Source of the DNA: Phytopythium helicoides
Lineage: Eukaryota; Oomycota; Peronosporomycetes; Pythiales; Pythiaceae
Assembly (NCBI GenBank): GCA_024867545.1
Contig: JANFNE010000006.1
Coordinates: forward strand, 62,001 to 126,000
DNA: 64,000 bases
Reading direction: 5' to 3'
Program-made: the position numbers and the translations under genes
Shown here: piece by piece, positions 27,954-40,070 of the stretch
How the letters are laid out: each line of letters begins with the position of its first letter
How positions within the stretch are numbered: the first letter of the stretch is position 1
The notes under the pieces: generated by a model
Database searches by the model: none
What the model saw: only the letters and a program-made list of their open reading frames with translations
Told to the model about the DNA's origin: nothing

Positions 27954-28512
27954 TCCTCTCTTGAGTTTTTGTGCGCAATTGTTGGTCTCGCTAGGCTCAA
28001 GATGCTTTCTTGAAAATATCGTCAACAACGAGGGTAAAGAGACCCGAAGTTTATTTTATTTCATTGAGAACACACCAGTGTTTCCACTTCTCGTGGTATC
28101 GATGACATGTAAGGTGTCAGAGACTCATCTGCTCACATTACATCGCGGAGACTCCAAGATGCCTGGAGCTAATGTCGTTACTGTCGTTCTGTCAATGGTG
28201 TAAGTGTTTACTGTCGACCCAGTGGGCGGAGAGTTAGATGCGTCGTGAAGTAATATGCTCAATGAACACAGCTAACCTTCATATCGCTCGATATCCGAGA
28301 ATATCCACGAACTAAGGGTTTTGCGCGCAATTACTCTGTTTGACCTTCCCTTCGACAAATCCGAAAAGTAAAGCGCCCTACTAACCACGTCTGAAGCTAG
28401 TAAGAAGGCCAAAGAGAGTGAAAGGGGCACAAGCTCAATGTCTAATAACAACCAGCCACGACGAATTGTTGGCTTGCTGAATGCATTTTCGATAGCTTTG
28501 AATAGGATAGAA
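27954..28512. other. Spacer of HSF inverted repeat IR3
   Basis: 559 bp of unique sequence between the convergent HSF genes; no gene recognised. Confidence 0.6.
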
Positions 28513-30175
28513 GTCATCAGCTCTTTGACACACCACCAAACCATATCCAAACTATTCAAGCGCAAAGATGATTCGACTCGTTCATAATGTTTAGCTACAT
28601 ACTGTACATACTTTCCATGCACCTCTATCGTATCTACAGGGAGAAAGCAATCACATCGTTGGCGTTGCTAGGGAAGCTATCGCACACCATCAAACTGGAA
28701 CCATCGAGGCTACCCGACAGAGAATCGCACACTTCATCGTCCGACAGCATCAACGACAGATCTTTCTCACTCACAAGACCCACCTCGTCGATCTTGTCTG
28801 CGAAGTGACTCACACTCTCCCAGTCCAGCTCCACGAGCTGCTCACACTCGACATTGCCAAGAAGCAGCGACAGCACCTCGTCATCGTCGACACCCGAGCA
28901 CGACGAGGCTGGCGATACTGGCGAGAGTTTTGTGATGATCGGCGAGTATGACACACTGGCGACTTCGATGGTGACATCCACGTCCTGTAGGAGCTCCGTC
29001 GGTGGGCAGTCCGCGAGTAGTGGAAGGACATCGTCCAATGCCATTGACAGATCAAAGTCGCTCATGAGGTCGACAAATTGTTTCGGCTTCTTGTCATTGC
29101 TAGTGCTCGTGCTGTCGCCAATGCTAGCAAGCGATCGCTTCTTTCCAATTGACATGGGTGATGAAGCGGACAGTGATGATGGTGAGGATACACGGGTCAC
29201 GTTGTGCTGCTGCACCATGGCGGCGAGCTCAGATGGGTGGCACCGACGCAACACATCGTGGCTGAACGTGCACACGATGGAGCGCGTCTTGGTCCACTTG
29301 TGGAAACCAAAGTTGTTGAGCTGTCGCTGCAGGCTCGTGAACTTGGAGTGTTTGTAGTACTTGGCGAGCACCTCTTGCTCGAGTCGGCGGGTGTCGAACA
29401 CTTGGAAGAAGGATCCGTCAGGAGACCATGCGAGGATGGTCTGGTCTTCGTAGTGGAGCATGTCGTAGAGTGAGCGGAGGAACTTGGGTGCCGCTGGCGT
29501 GGAAGTTGACGTGGCGGTCATCGTTCTTGTACTGCAGTGTGGGGTAATTGTAGTTGGTAGATTGTGTTGGTTGACTGATTGGTGGTTTGAAGTAGTATTT
29601 TGTGAGTGTTGAGACGGGCTTATAGCTCGCTGACGCGGTGGCTAGTTGGTGGAATGGATAGCCGTTGAGGCTTGTTGGCTTGTTGGTTTGTTGGTGGTTT
29701 GAGAAGTGAGTGAGGCGGGAGCGAGCGGCGAGCGCCATCGTCGCGGTGCTTCATGTGACGAGACGACTGTTCTACGGAGACAGCGGGTCGCTGTTGTTGT
29801 GCTCAGATGTACATCCTTGTCATCGTCTGCCGGTGCGGCCACATGTAGTTTCGGCAGGATCAGTTCCTGGATCCCGTCTGCAGGCGCTTTCGGTGGGATC
29901 AGGAAGTGGAGGACAAGGGCGTCGAACGTTCGTCGACTTGGATGTGGTGTCGTGTGTTTTGCGGGTGCTCGAGGTGGCATCTGGTGAATGCCATTGCTTA
30001 CCGGTGTCCTAAATATGGCTCCGTTCCAACAAATCCAATTTCCACTTGGTTTTCGAGGCGGCTGCGCGACGTTCACCACGTGGAGTGGTAGAAATGGTGA
30101 ACCATTCGTTCGAGTGAGCAGCTTTGAGTATGTTGTAGGTTGTCAGCAATGAAGAAATCTTCTCGTAGAAGACTG
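28513..30175. repeat. Right arm of the HSF inverted repeat IR3
   Basis: Reverse complement of 26292-27953 including promoter, gene and 3' flank. Homology stops near 30175 in GAAGACTGTC-type sequence, the same place where similarity of the fourth copy ends (41629). Confidence 0.95.
28634..29521 (-). CDS. Short single-exon heat-shock-factor-type transcription factor (copy 2 of IR3)
   Basis: The 295-residue protein is identical in amino-acid sequence to the gene at 26945 and faces it tail to tail. The same HSF DNA-binding domain and acidic C-terminus are present. The conserved promoter block and initiator (29696-29711) were duplicated with it, so the two genes should be co-expressed. Read-through from either gene across the 559-bp spacer would give a long self-complementary RNA. 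Confidence 0.88.
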   Translation of the reverse strand: MTATSTSTPAAPKFLRSLYDMLHYEDQTILAWSPDGSFFQVFDTRRLEQEVLAKYYKHSKFTSLQRQLNNFGFHKWTKTRSIVCTFSHDVLRRCHPSELAAMVQQHNVTRVSSPSSLSASSPMSIGKKRSLASIGDSTSTSNDKKPKQFVDLMSDFDLSMALDDVLPLLADCPPTELLQDVDVTIEVASVSYSPIITKLSPVSPASSCSGVDDDEVLSLLLGNVECEQLVELDWESVSHFADKIDEVGLVSEKDLSLMLSDDEVCDSLSGSLDGSSLMVCDSFPSNANDVIAFSL

Positions 30176-30558
30176 TCTCCAATAATCGCGTGGGACGAAT
30201 GGCGTGTTGTGATGGAAGTAAAAGATCGCGAGCTCCTTGCAACTCGCAAGCATCTTTCGCGCGTCACAACGTGTCATGACCACCCACCCACCACCACCGC
30301 AGTGCTCGTCGCGAGGTGTCTCAAGCATCAGGTGTGCCCGTGATGCTCTCCGAAAAAAAAAAAAAAAGCGAGGTCCTGCCTTCCCCTCCACAGGTCGCAT
30401 CTCGCGCCCGGATTGGCCGTCCGCGTTCGTCTAATCCTCCAAAGCCGCCATGATGTGCCGCCGATGCAGGGGCGCTCTATTCCAGGCGTATCTACCGCGC
30501 CGCTCGCCTCGCCGAGCGGCCGCCACTCGGCCTCCTCCCCCCACCTGCTCGCGTCTCC
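30176..30558. other. Upstream region of the argJ-type gene
   Basis: 383 bp with a run of 15 A (30353-30367) and TCATGACC/GTTCGTC-type sequence but no firm core promoter. GC content rises sharply after 30400. Confidence 0.45.
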
Positions 30559-32188
30559 ATGAGCTTCCTGCGCCTGCGGCGGTCGCTGCGCTCGCGCCAG
30601 TCGCCGTCGTCGCTGCTGCTGCTGACGCGCGCGGCGTCGTCGAGCGCCAATGGCCACCCGTTCGTGTTCGCGTCGCGCGGCGAGTACATGGCGTACCTGC
30701 GCCAGTACCAGAGCCGCCTGCCGTGGGGCTTCTCGGTCGGCACGACGCAGTTCGAGTTCGTGCCGCAGGAGGCGCCGCACCTGCCGGCCAAGATGACCAT
30801 GACGCTCATCGCGCCCGTCAAGCCCACGCCGCTCTTCGGCGCCGTCTTCACGCAGAACGCCTTTCCCGGCGCGCCCGTGCTCGTGGGCCGCAAGCGGCTG
30901 GCAGAGCGCTCGCTCGGCGCCATCGTCGTCAACAACAAGATCTCCAACGTCTGCGCCAGCGGAGGCGGCGTCGCCGACGCGCAGGAGGTCTGCGACGCCG
31001 TGGCCAAGCACCTGAGGCTCGACAGCGGCAACCAGGTGCTGCCGTGCTCCACGGGCGTCATCGGCTGGCGCATCCCCGTCGACGCCATGGTGCAGCACGT
31101 GCCGCAGCTCGTGCAGAACCTGCAGTCCGAGTCCGTGCTGCCGGCGGCCGAGGGCATCATGACCACGGGTGCGACGTCGCTGCTGATGCTGCTGATGCTG
31201 CAAGTGGAGGAATTATTGACGTGTGTGGGAACGCAGACCTGTACCCCAAGATCCGCTCGGCCGACGTGTGCGGCGGCCGCATCGTGGGGATTGCCAAGGG
31301 AGCGGGAATGATCGAGCCCGACATGGCCACCATGCTCTCGTACATCCTCACTGGTGAGCAGCAGTCGACCCCCAATGGATTCGATCGCTTCTAGACACCA
31401 CTGACAAGCATTGATTGCCTCGTTCGACAGACCTGTCGGTGCCGCGCGAGATGCTGCGTGAGGCGCTGTTCGAGGTCGTGCAGGAGACCTACAACTCGCT
31501 GAGCGTCGACACGGACCAGAGCACGTCGGACACGGTGACAATCGTGTCGTCGGACCAGATCCCGTTCGACGTCGCGCAGTTCGACGAGTTCAAGCGCGCG
31601 CTCAAGGAGGTCTGCCAGGGACTGAGTGAGGACATTGTGCGCAACGGCGAGGGTGCGCACCACGTCATGCGCGTCGCGGTGCGTGGCGCGGCGTCGTACG
31701 AGATGGCCAAGGGTGTGGGCAAGTCGGTGGTCAACTCGCCGCTGCTCAAGTGTGCCGTTGCCGGCAACGACCCGAACGTCGGCCGCCTTGTCATGGCCGT
31801 CGGCAAGTACATGGGCAAGCACCACAAGGACCTGGATATCACGCGCCGCATGAAGATGAAGGTGGGCGGTGTCACCATCTTCGAGAACGGCGAGATGGTG
31901 CTCAACGACGAGATCGAGCAACTGCTCGTCAACCACATGCGTGAGGCGCAGCTCGTCGAGCCCACGCGCGGCGGTCTCGAGGTGACCTCGCACGACTTCC
32001 CGCCCCACGGCAAGTTCGTCGAGGTACGTTGATCGATGCTATCTCTATCTCTAGTGCACTCACTGATAAATGTTTCTCCGATCATGCAGATGGAGATCGA
32101 CCTGGGTGTTGGAAGCGCTCACGCGCAAGTCCTGGGCATTGACCTCACTCACGAGTACGTCGCCATCAACGCCGACTACCGTTCGTAA
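30559..32188 (+). CDS. argJ: Glutamate N-acetyltransferase / ornithine acetyltransferase (ArgJ family), four exons
   Basis: This enzyme moves acetyl from N-acetylornithine to glutamate, recycling the acetyl group in arginine synthesis, and often makes N-acetylglutamate from acetyl-CoA as well. Exons by GT-AG and phase: 30559-31168, 31237-31353, 31431-32023, 32090-32188, giving 472 residues. Family marks in order: [67 protein letters not shown] and FENGEM. Thr235 in DMATML is the expected nucleophile exposed by self-cleavage into alpha and beta chains. The Arg/Ser-rich N-terminus ([12 protein letters not shown]) fits a mitochondrial presequence. Intron 1 is only 68 bp. The gene is convergent with the LRRC56 gene, 100 bp away. 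Confidence 0.92.
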
Positions 32189-32288
32189 AGCAAACCATGT
32201 ATTGCCAAGTGCATTGCGCATAGGATCAAAACGTTGCAATGTAGACGATGAACCTGTCGGGATTATAATACTCGCGAGTGGTAATTCT

Positions 32289-34996
32289 CTAGCTACAGTC
32301 AGCGAAAAACCCGCACATAAGCTCCATACGTCGCCGCACCTTGTCTTGGTCTGCAAACACTCGCTGAAGAACACCCTCAAGGCGCTCCGGGTGGATGCCG
32401 GCAAAGAACCGGCGAAACCCCTCACGAGTCTTAGTTTCTGCGACGGACACGTCCTTGGACTTCAGACGTCGCACAATTTCATCGTCGCTCAGCTCGTTGG
32501 CTGGACCAATGACCTTGATCGAGGCTAGTTTACTACCAGTGGAGTTACTGGTTCCACTGCGACGCCGCCTCGAAGACCGACTTTCGCTTGAGCCATCATC
32601 TTCATTCGCTTCATCGTCCTCCTGGTCTCTCCACTTGTCGATTGCGTCCAAGCTAGCGGCAATGTTGAAAAATCCTGCATGAAGCGGGACTTCCTGGTGC
32701 TTGCTCTTCACAACCTGTTTTTCTTGACTGAAGCATTTCAAGTTAACCACAAGCACTGCTTCCACTCATGGAACAAATGATGTCACGCACTTACTGGTCA
32801 TCTCCGTCACTTTCTTCGCTTTCGTCGCTGTTTTCGTCTTCTTCAGCTAGTCGACGATTTCGCGCGTGCTGGAAAACTCGCTGCTGCTGCTCTTTCACGG
32901 ACAAGGAGGTTGGGAGGAATTGGCGGGCATTTGATGTGTCGATGGCTGGCGAGAGTGCATTGACATTCCATTGGCGATACCTTCCGTCCATACTAGTTGG
33001 CGCATAGACTCCCCGTGGGGTTTTCACAGGTGAGCAAGGCCGCTTCGCGTCGTCGTCGTCATCTCCCGGCCCACTATCGTCTAGAATCAAGATATCCACC
33101 GCGGGTGCACTTGAAGAGCCTGATGCAGAGTGTCGCTGCTTGGTAGGTGGGGTTTGCGACCGTGAATTTCTGGAGCAAGGACGCTCGGTAGTAAATGCTT
33201 CGCGAACAGCCCAGCCATCACGAACAAGTCCTGCAGAAGTGTTGGGTCGGCGAGTCCCACTGGGAGGCGATACAAGCATACCACCACTACTCGGGATGGT
33301 GACGCTCCCTCTTCTCTGGCTGCCTCGAGGTAGGGTCGGACTTTCAGGACGTCCCATATCTTGATCCCCAAATGTTACTCCCAAGACAGAAGCCCCGGCA
33401 CTCTCGAGCTGCCAAGCCCGAAGTTCCGACATTATCGAGTCTCGAGAGTGAAGACATTGAGACTCAAGTTGATGGGCTCGATCGAGTGTGTCAGTGATGG
33501 ATACGCGTGCAGCAGGTGTTTTCGGACGCTCCACTCCTGCTCTAGCTGGAGTTGATGGTCGAGAAGCATGCAGTGAATCCTCCGTTTCTGGGTTGTAGAT
33601 TGGTGAGTCAACTGGAATAGTCGAATCGGCTTCACTCTCACTTCGATGTCGGCGCAATGCGCTGGTGACGTTCCCCGCAAATACAATGTCCGTTCCGTGG
33701 GTCAGACTACTACCTGAATCGTCAACATCCTGCGTTCCACATTGTTAAGTCAAGTACTAATCATTCAAATTCAGATAAAACGATTCGTACAAATGTGCTG
33801 GACTCGATGCGCTTTACGCTTGCTGATCTTGAGAGCGATGAAGTACTAATTGAAAGTAAATCTCCACTTAAAGACGGAAGGCGGCTCGTTGAGCTGGTCG
33901 ATGGCGAAGCCATCAAAGTACAATCGGATCGGAGGTTTGCTAGATGATCGTGGATTGCTGCCATGACTTCTTCCTCCGATATTGAAGCTCTATCAGCGTC
34001 AGAAACGAGTTGTCCATCGAGGATTGTGAGCTGGGGGACGAAGTTAGCTACTATTTGCCGATACCGATCGATGTTGCATACTGGATTTCCCACTAGATTA
34101 AGCTTCGTGAGTTGGTGGCAGAATGCTGTTCCCACAACGTTTGTTAGCCAATTCATGAACGCATCTTCACAATAGAAAAGGGTAGACTTGCCCAGCTGTT
34201 CAATTTGACCTATATCTGCAACAGAGTTTCCTTCAAGATCTGCGAGAAAATTGCAACATCGGTGTGAGGTATCAATCCGACCACGGCAGTCTCAAACTTT
34301 TTTTTTTGTGGCACCCACCCACTACTTGCAGATCTTCATGCATGCTAAGGGGAGTGATATCGGCAATCTGGTTGTACTGGACGTAGAGTTCCTGCAAACA
34401 GGTGAGCGCGCTGATACCGTCAAGGTCGGTGATGCTGCTTCTCGAGATCGTTAAGGTCTGTAGAGAGTGCAGGGACGTGCCAAGGTCACGGAAACTGAAT
34501 ATAGAGCTGTTCTCTAGAACGAGTTGCTGCAATGATGGCAGCAGTTCACCCAGAACCTCGACCGACTGTTTGCTGGAGTCTACCGATATCCTCAGACTCG
34601 TGACTCGGGACAGATCTTGACGACCTGAGAGTTTTTGCTGCGCGAACCTTTGTTAGAGTTGGGATCTACTTTCTACATATCATAAACTGACGAGAAAACC
34701 CAACCTACCAACTTTTCTTCGGTGATATCGTCAAAAGGATTGTCGAGTTCCTGGATGGACAAGTTTGCAACAACAGCTGGTGTTCGAGGCCGCTTACTCG
34801 CTGGTGATAGCGCGGTTGACGACGGTGAGGGTGATAATGAATTTGCATTCGCTGTCTGTGACACTGGTGTCGGATTACACTCCCGAGGCAACGTTCGGAT
34901 GAGGAACTTGGCCTTGCCCTCAACCTTGGGCGTGGCAGTAGCCACGCCCGTATCCATCTCTTCGCGCAGATCAAGCACCGCGCCACTCGCGCTCAT
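32289..34996 (-). CDS. LRRC56: LRRC56/ODA8-like leucine-rich-repeat protein, five exons
   Basis: Reconstructed exons on the minus strand: 34996-34709, 34637-34319, 34239-33791, 33729-32795 and 32727-32289, all GT-AG with matching phases, giving 809 residues. Residues about 95-270 form the LRR region: LRISVDSSKQSV, LQQLVLENSSI, LQTLTISRSSITDLDGI, LQELYVQYNQIADITPL, LQVVDLEGNSVADIG and LTKLNLVGNPVC, ending PQLTILDGQ. This order and the DLDGI and LQVxDLEGN phrases match LRRC56, the ODA8 factor needed to load outer dynein arms into flagella. The rest is low-complexity apart from a hydrophobic-acidic AVDILILDDS stretch and a C-terminal helical segment. Intron 2 holds a T-run. An in-frame ATG at 35038 would add 14 residues. 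Fits an organism with swimming zoospores. Confidence 0.82.
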
Positions 34997-35799
34997 TGTT
35001 GTCTTGCTCCAAAGTGATTCGAAAGCAGCAGAAACCACAGTAAGCCGAAAATATCCATGAGCTCATCACTATATAAATAGGTATTTGATGTCTGCAACTT
35101 TAGAGTTGTGAGCATGGCTTGCAACTGTTGATGTGACTTCAGAGCTTGTAAAAGGAGTCTTTTGCGTTGTAGGTCACCGGTAATCTGGATACATTTCCCA
35201 TGGGAGCCTTGCTTTCAAGATGGTACATGGGCAAATTGCTAAGCTCGTTGGTACCCATACTCGAGGTGATCTCCCAGTGGCTTTGGAACTGCTCCAATAT
35301 CTCATCTAGCCCATCGATAACATTCACACCATTTTAATCCATCACAGCGCGAAGTGAGCTCTCATGCCCTATGGGACGGACACCACAGATACTTGTTGCA
35401 TCTCGTGGCGATTTGGATAGCGTACGCAATCTTGTTGAGCACGGAGCTGATAATCGGCGCTCTCGGTTGTATTTGTTATTGAAGAACCGTTCCTCCACAT
35501 TCAGCAACCCACTGCAATTTCTTTATGCGTTCATCATCAATCGAAACTTACGCTGTACTGCTATCAAAGTACAGTCGGTTGCCTTGAACGTGAAGGTTCG
35601 ATTTGAAGTACAGTGGAGAACAGTCGAGGTGGCGGTTTTTGTCTGAATTCATTGTTATGATTGGACCCCATTCGTGCCAAGGACTGGGTTCATTGTAAAA
35701 GGGTTAATGGCATTGGATCTAAACAGTCATTGACGCTTTATAATTGAGGGAAAAGTTTCATCTGAAAATTACGTGTGCTGGTTTACCTGGTCTTGTACA
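34997..35799. other. Intergenic region between LRRC56 and the membrane-protein gene
   Basis: AT-rich. A TATATAAATA stretch at 35071-35080 lies upstream of LRRC56. No supported coding frame; the 91-residue frame at 35371 has no recognised features. Confidence 0.5.
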
Positions 35800-37636
35800 T
35801 CACAATGTATTTGTGCTATTGCTACTGCAACCGGAGGTAGAGTTAGTGTCCAGCCAGGCAAACTTAAAGCTGAAATCAGTTCCTGCAATTGTATAACAAC
35901 TTGAGAATACGCCTAATTTCCAAAGATCGGCATTTACTTACCATAGTGCTCAAGAAGTCCTTGAACTGTGTACACGATCCAGATAATGAACCCAGACTGT
36001 ACAGATGCCCAATGGGTTTCGACGACCATTGCAAGCTGGGCTGTGGGTGAGAATAGAAGTCGCCTACGCAGAACCCAATCCAATACGACGAGGGACCCGA
36101 GCTCCAAACATCCGTACGCCAGCATCCGAAGCGCCATAGACCAGATAGTTTCACTGCTGAGGTTTACAAGCTGAGAGCAATACTTTCGATTCGGCACATG
36201 AATCATTGCAAACAAGTAAGCAGCTGGGAATAATTCAAAACGAATATTAGCTTCACTGCAATGAAATCAAAGCAACAAGACTTACTGTAGACAATGGGCA
36301 CAACGAATTCGACAAGCTCTCCAAGCATGGTGAATTCAGTGAGGTGGAGTAGCTGGAGTGTTGTCTCAACGTATTCAACCTTCTTAGCTTGCTGTGATAA
36401 CTGCAAGTCCGTGGTCGGGGCGGCAACTGTCTTTTGAGTGCTTGCGTTCAGAGGAACAACTGCGTTCGTGGGTTTTGGGAGATGCAATAGCTTCGATTGC
36501 GAGATTGAAGAAACGAGAATTCTCGAGGCCTGAGCTACTGGTAGGGGGCGACGAAAGCGGTACCAGCAGTTTTGCTCTGTCTTCTTGGTTTTGTAAGAAC
36601 TCATTCTTTTGATTGTAGCTGCACCAGATCCCAGATCAACAGAACCCGATAAAATCAATGCCACAGTTCGATCTATTACTGAATCACCTGGTGATTCTTC
36701 CGTTTGATCCGCAAAAATTTCTCTTTGTAATATCTCTAGCCGTTGAATCATGCCGTTTACATCATAAATGACTGAGCCTGAGTGCAGAAGATCAATCATT
36801 ATCACCACCAGGACAGTCACAGTGGAAGTAGCATTCTGCATGCTGAAGGTCACGAACATGGCATGTCCAATCTCGGCGTTGAACGTCACGATTTCGGCTT
36901 TATCATCAGCTTGCTGCCTAGTGAGCTTACCAACGGCAAATCTGTATCCAATCTTTACGATTCCAAGCAAAATTGAGAGAGCAGTTTGTCCCGCCGGGGA
37001 TGCGAGGCGAAACGCGTAGTTGTACAGAGGGTATAGAAACAATTGTGTTGCAACCAGGCCAGAGACTTGGTGCCATTCTTTAAGCGATAACATGGCAATG
37101 GGGTCTGCTAAAATGCGGCGAAACGAGAATGCGACCATGATCAGCCACATCGTAACAATCCAGGGCATTGCTGATACAGTCATTGTAAATGGAACCGGAA
37201 AGCCGATTTGAATTGATAAGACGTATGTAGTCCCCACCGCAGCTGCTGTACCCACCATCGCCACGATTGAGCCTTGAAAGAGTGATAGGTTCATCGTGGG
37301 GACACCAATTTGAGTGATCACGATGTAGCAAATAGATTGGATAACGTTGACGGCTGCGAAACGAGCCCAAAAAGCAGTGTTGTCATGTGGTCCTGCAGAT
37401 GGCGGATTGAGTGAAACCAATTCAATCAAGACGATGATCGCGATACTTGGTAATGGTGTGAAGAGGAGCGAGGAAATCAGACGCCTGGTGGTGAAACGTC
37501 TTGCTATGTAGTTTTGAAGCTCTCGTAGTCGCTTGATGGAGTATTGTCCTTGGTGCTCGATCTGAGCTGACTGAAGGATATGAAATGCGCTCGATGTCAC
37601 ACTCTGAAGTCGCGAATCTGAACTGTGTAGAGACAT
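35800..37636 (-). CDS. Multipass membrane protein of unknown function, three exons
   Basis: I do not recognise the family. Exons 37636-36286, 36223-35942 and 35882-35800 join in phase to 571 residues. At least eight hydrophobic segments are visible, for example SIAIIVLIELV, AVNVIQSICYIVITQIG, GSIVAMVGTAAAVGTTYVL, PWIVTMWLIMVAF, ALSILLGIVKIGY, TVTVLVVIMIDLL and TMLGELVEFVVPIVY, with more in exon 2 (MALRMLAYGCLELGSLVVL). A cytosolic loop of about 110 residues between residues 320 and 430 is charged and Ser-rich. Architecture suggests a transporter or sensor in the plasma or an internal membrane. The final exon is short and ends Ser/Asn/Thr-rich; its acceptor is the least certain part. Confidence 0.65.
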
Positions 37637-38098
37637 CTTGGATTCTTTTGAAGGATGGATTGGACAGTGGAAATGTGGTGCAGAATGGCTGACACAACGA
37701 AATATGACCTAAAATAGAACCTGCGAAGTAAAACTGTCGTACTACCCTGGTAATTCTGTATCTTTCGACGTCAGTTTCCCAGGACTCAAAGATTATTTCG
37801 AGTGCAAGGGCGTTCCATTGAGCTCACGTTGGCTGAGAAATATGACAAACCAGTTCTCATTCCCGCATCCTTTGTATCTGATAGCATTTTCAGTTTTCTA
37901 TCCCGCGCGCTGATGCCTGCAATCTGTTCATGAGTCTGGCCAATTCAGCTTGTAGCAGCAAATCCCTATACAACTTCATCAATCTCGACGCAGGTGCGAG
38001 ACTTTCCGTTTCCGTAAACTTACTCGCAATTTTTGGTAGCCATGTAAACCTAAGCGGAAATTACATGGTTACGCCTCGGGTACTCGCGAATTCAACGG
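37637..38098. other. Bidirectional promoter region, no gene
   Basis: 462 bp between the divergent membrane-protein and Iwr1-like genes, AT-rich, with no supported frame. Confidence 0.5.
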
Positions 38099-39762
38099 AT
38101 GGAAATGGTGAAGCCGAGCGCGCCGATGGGCCGCAAGCGCGGGGCCGTGGGCGACGCTGGGGGCGCGCAGCAGCAGCCGAAGGCGCTCGTGCTCCTGCGC
38201 GTGAAGCGTCGGCGCACGGACGCGCCGGTCGCGCAGCTTTTGGTGCAGGGCGAGCCGCAGGAGGCCGGCGAGAAGGCGGAGCACTTGTCGGGGCCTCAGG
38301 AGGAAGCAAATGGCGGCGAGGCGGCCCCCGCGGCGCAGAAGGAGCTGCTGAAGGCGTTCACGAAGCTGTCGACTGGCGGGAAGGCTGGGTTCGTGTTCAC
38401 GCGCATCGACACGGTGGACAAGGGCGCGGCGAGCGACGAGAAGTGGGCCGAGCGGCTGCGGAAGAAAGCCAAGTCGCTCAAGGACGAGCGCGCGCAGCTC
38501 CGCACGCGGCCCTCGCCGTTCCTGCAGGACGCCACGCGGCTGAGATCGAGCTCTGCAGCGGCCCAGCAGGCGCAGAAGCAGCAGAGAGAGCGGAGGAAGT
38601 CCGAGGTGCAGCGCTCCAGAGGGCTCGGCGAGGCCGTGGAGATCAAACAGCAGGGCACGATGGAGCTGGGAGGCATCCGACTGGTGGATCTCGAGGCGGT
38701 TCGAGTGAGCAGGGCCGCGGAGGCCGATGAGGAGGAGAAGAAGACGGCGGTCACGGTGAACGGCGCACGGCTGCGGCCCACTCGCGTGCTCAACCCGGCC
38801 GAGCGCGAGCTTGACGAGGCCATTTGGACGGCATTCCAGCTCAATGACTTCAGCAAGTTCTTCGCGATTTTGCACAGCCAGCGACCGGAGATCAGAACGA
38901 GCCCTGCCATGTTCCAACGACCTGCAGATGGTGGGTCAATCCTCATGGCCGCTGCCCTGCACGGACGTGCAGACGTCATTGAGGTGCTACTGCGTCACAG
39001 CCCTGCGAGCGTGCTGCTTCACGACTGGGAGGATTGCACTGCGTCTGCTTTCGCCCGTCGCGGTGGCCATTCAAGTGTTGAAAAAGCTTTGCTAGCGTGT
39101 GAAGAGGCCGAGAACGACAAAGACTTCGTGTATGACGTGTACTGCGTCGACGTTTCTCAAAATGGTTCAAGCTCCAGCGGTGCAATCTCAGCAGCAGCAA
39201 CTGGCGCAGATGCCGCGATGATTGATAGCTCAGCGCCGATTGTGACTGTCAGCTCAGCTGTTCAGCAGTGGCTATCGCAAGATGCCCATGCACCAACAGA
39301 TGAGGTTGAAGAGTATATGTTGGAGTCGGATCACGGCAGCCATGATGACAGTGACGAGTACGATCAAATCTATAGATATGGCTACGAGCGATGACTTGGT
39401 AGAGAGAGAGAGAGCTCACTCGGACCAGGTTGTCGTGAAGGTGCTTGCAGATTCTAACCCTAATTGTTGCTGTGCTGTGTATTTGCCGTGGTGGCGCTGG
39501 ATGAACCAACAGTGACAGCGTGGACTCGAACGATGAGGACTTTTTTGCAAACGACTATCCCGATGAAGAGTCGTCAGACTCGGATTCTGGCGGGGAAAGC
39601 GACGGGTGGGATGAGGTGCGTAACGAATCCAAATCAAACATGACAGACATTGAGCTAATGCGCATTTTTCTGCTGCTTGTGCTGCATGGACAGATTGGCG
39701 GTCGGAGGCCGTATAAGCCAGCGCAAGACGACTACACCGAGCGGGACGACTTTGACTACTAG
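38099..39762 (+). CDS. IWR1: Iwr1-family RNA polymerase II import factor with an internal ankyrin-like insert
   Basis: Iwr1 (SLC7A6OS in animals) binds assembled RNA polymerase II and carries it into the nucleus. Proposed exons 38099-39357, 39513-39615 and 39694-39762 join in phase to 476 residues. The N-terminal ALVLLRVKRRR matches the Iwr1 start (VLRVKRKR type). FVYDVYCVD near residue 343 and the acidic DSNDEDFFANDYPDEES in exon 2 are the family signature. Between them, residues about 235-330 form an ankyrin-like unit (GGSILMAAALHGRADVIEVLLRHSPASVLL, then SAFARRGGHSSVEKALL) that ordinary Iwr1 proteins lack. The exon 2 acceptor could also be at 39519, removing two residues. If intron 1 is retained, translation stops at 39394 before the signature. 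Exon 3 is uncertain, as the 78-bp intron 2 is also open in frame. Confidence 0.75.
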
Positions 39763-40070
39763 AGTTGGGAAAAAGAAAAGAAAAGAAAAGAAAAAGCCTA
39801 AGACTAATGAAGCGGGTGAGCTCGACCATGCTTTTTGTCGAGCTATTCACTACATTTTGACATCTAACATGAAACTATTTGCATCTGTGTTTTGACGGTG
39901 CACGCTTGCAGCAAACAAGTGTAAACATAATTCACGAAGAATTCAAGATAGCGCTAGAACAGCAAGACATTCACAATCGATCTCTGACGACAAATCGTCG
40001 TTTATTGTGCAAGTCAGCAACATTGAACTCGATTCGTTCCAGATAAATTACTTAAGGAAAATGAATAGAT
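39763..40070. other. Short intergenic stretch with an AAAAG microsatellite
   Basis: An (AAAAG)n run at about 39770-39795 follows the Iwr1-like stop. The rest is AT-rich 3' flank of the convergent HSF gene. Confidence 0.6.

Noticed and set aside
35371..35646. 91-residue frame with a weak ankyrin-like phrase (NLVEHGADN)
   Set aside because: A single short phrase with no complete repeat, in AT-rich intergenic DNA.
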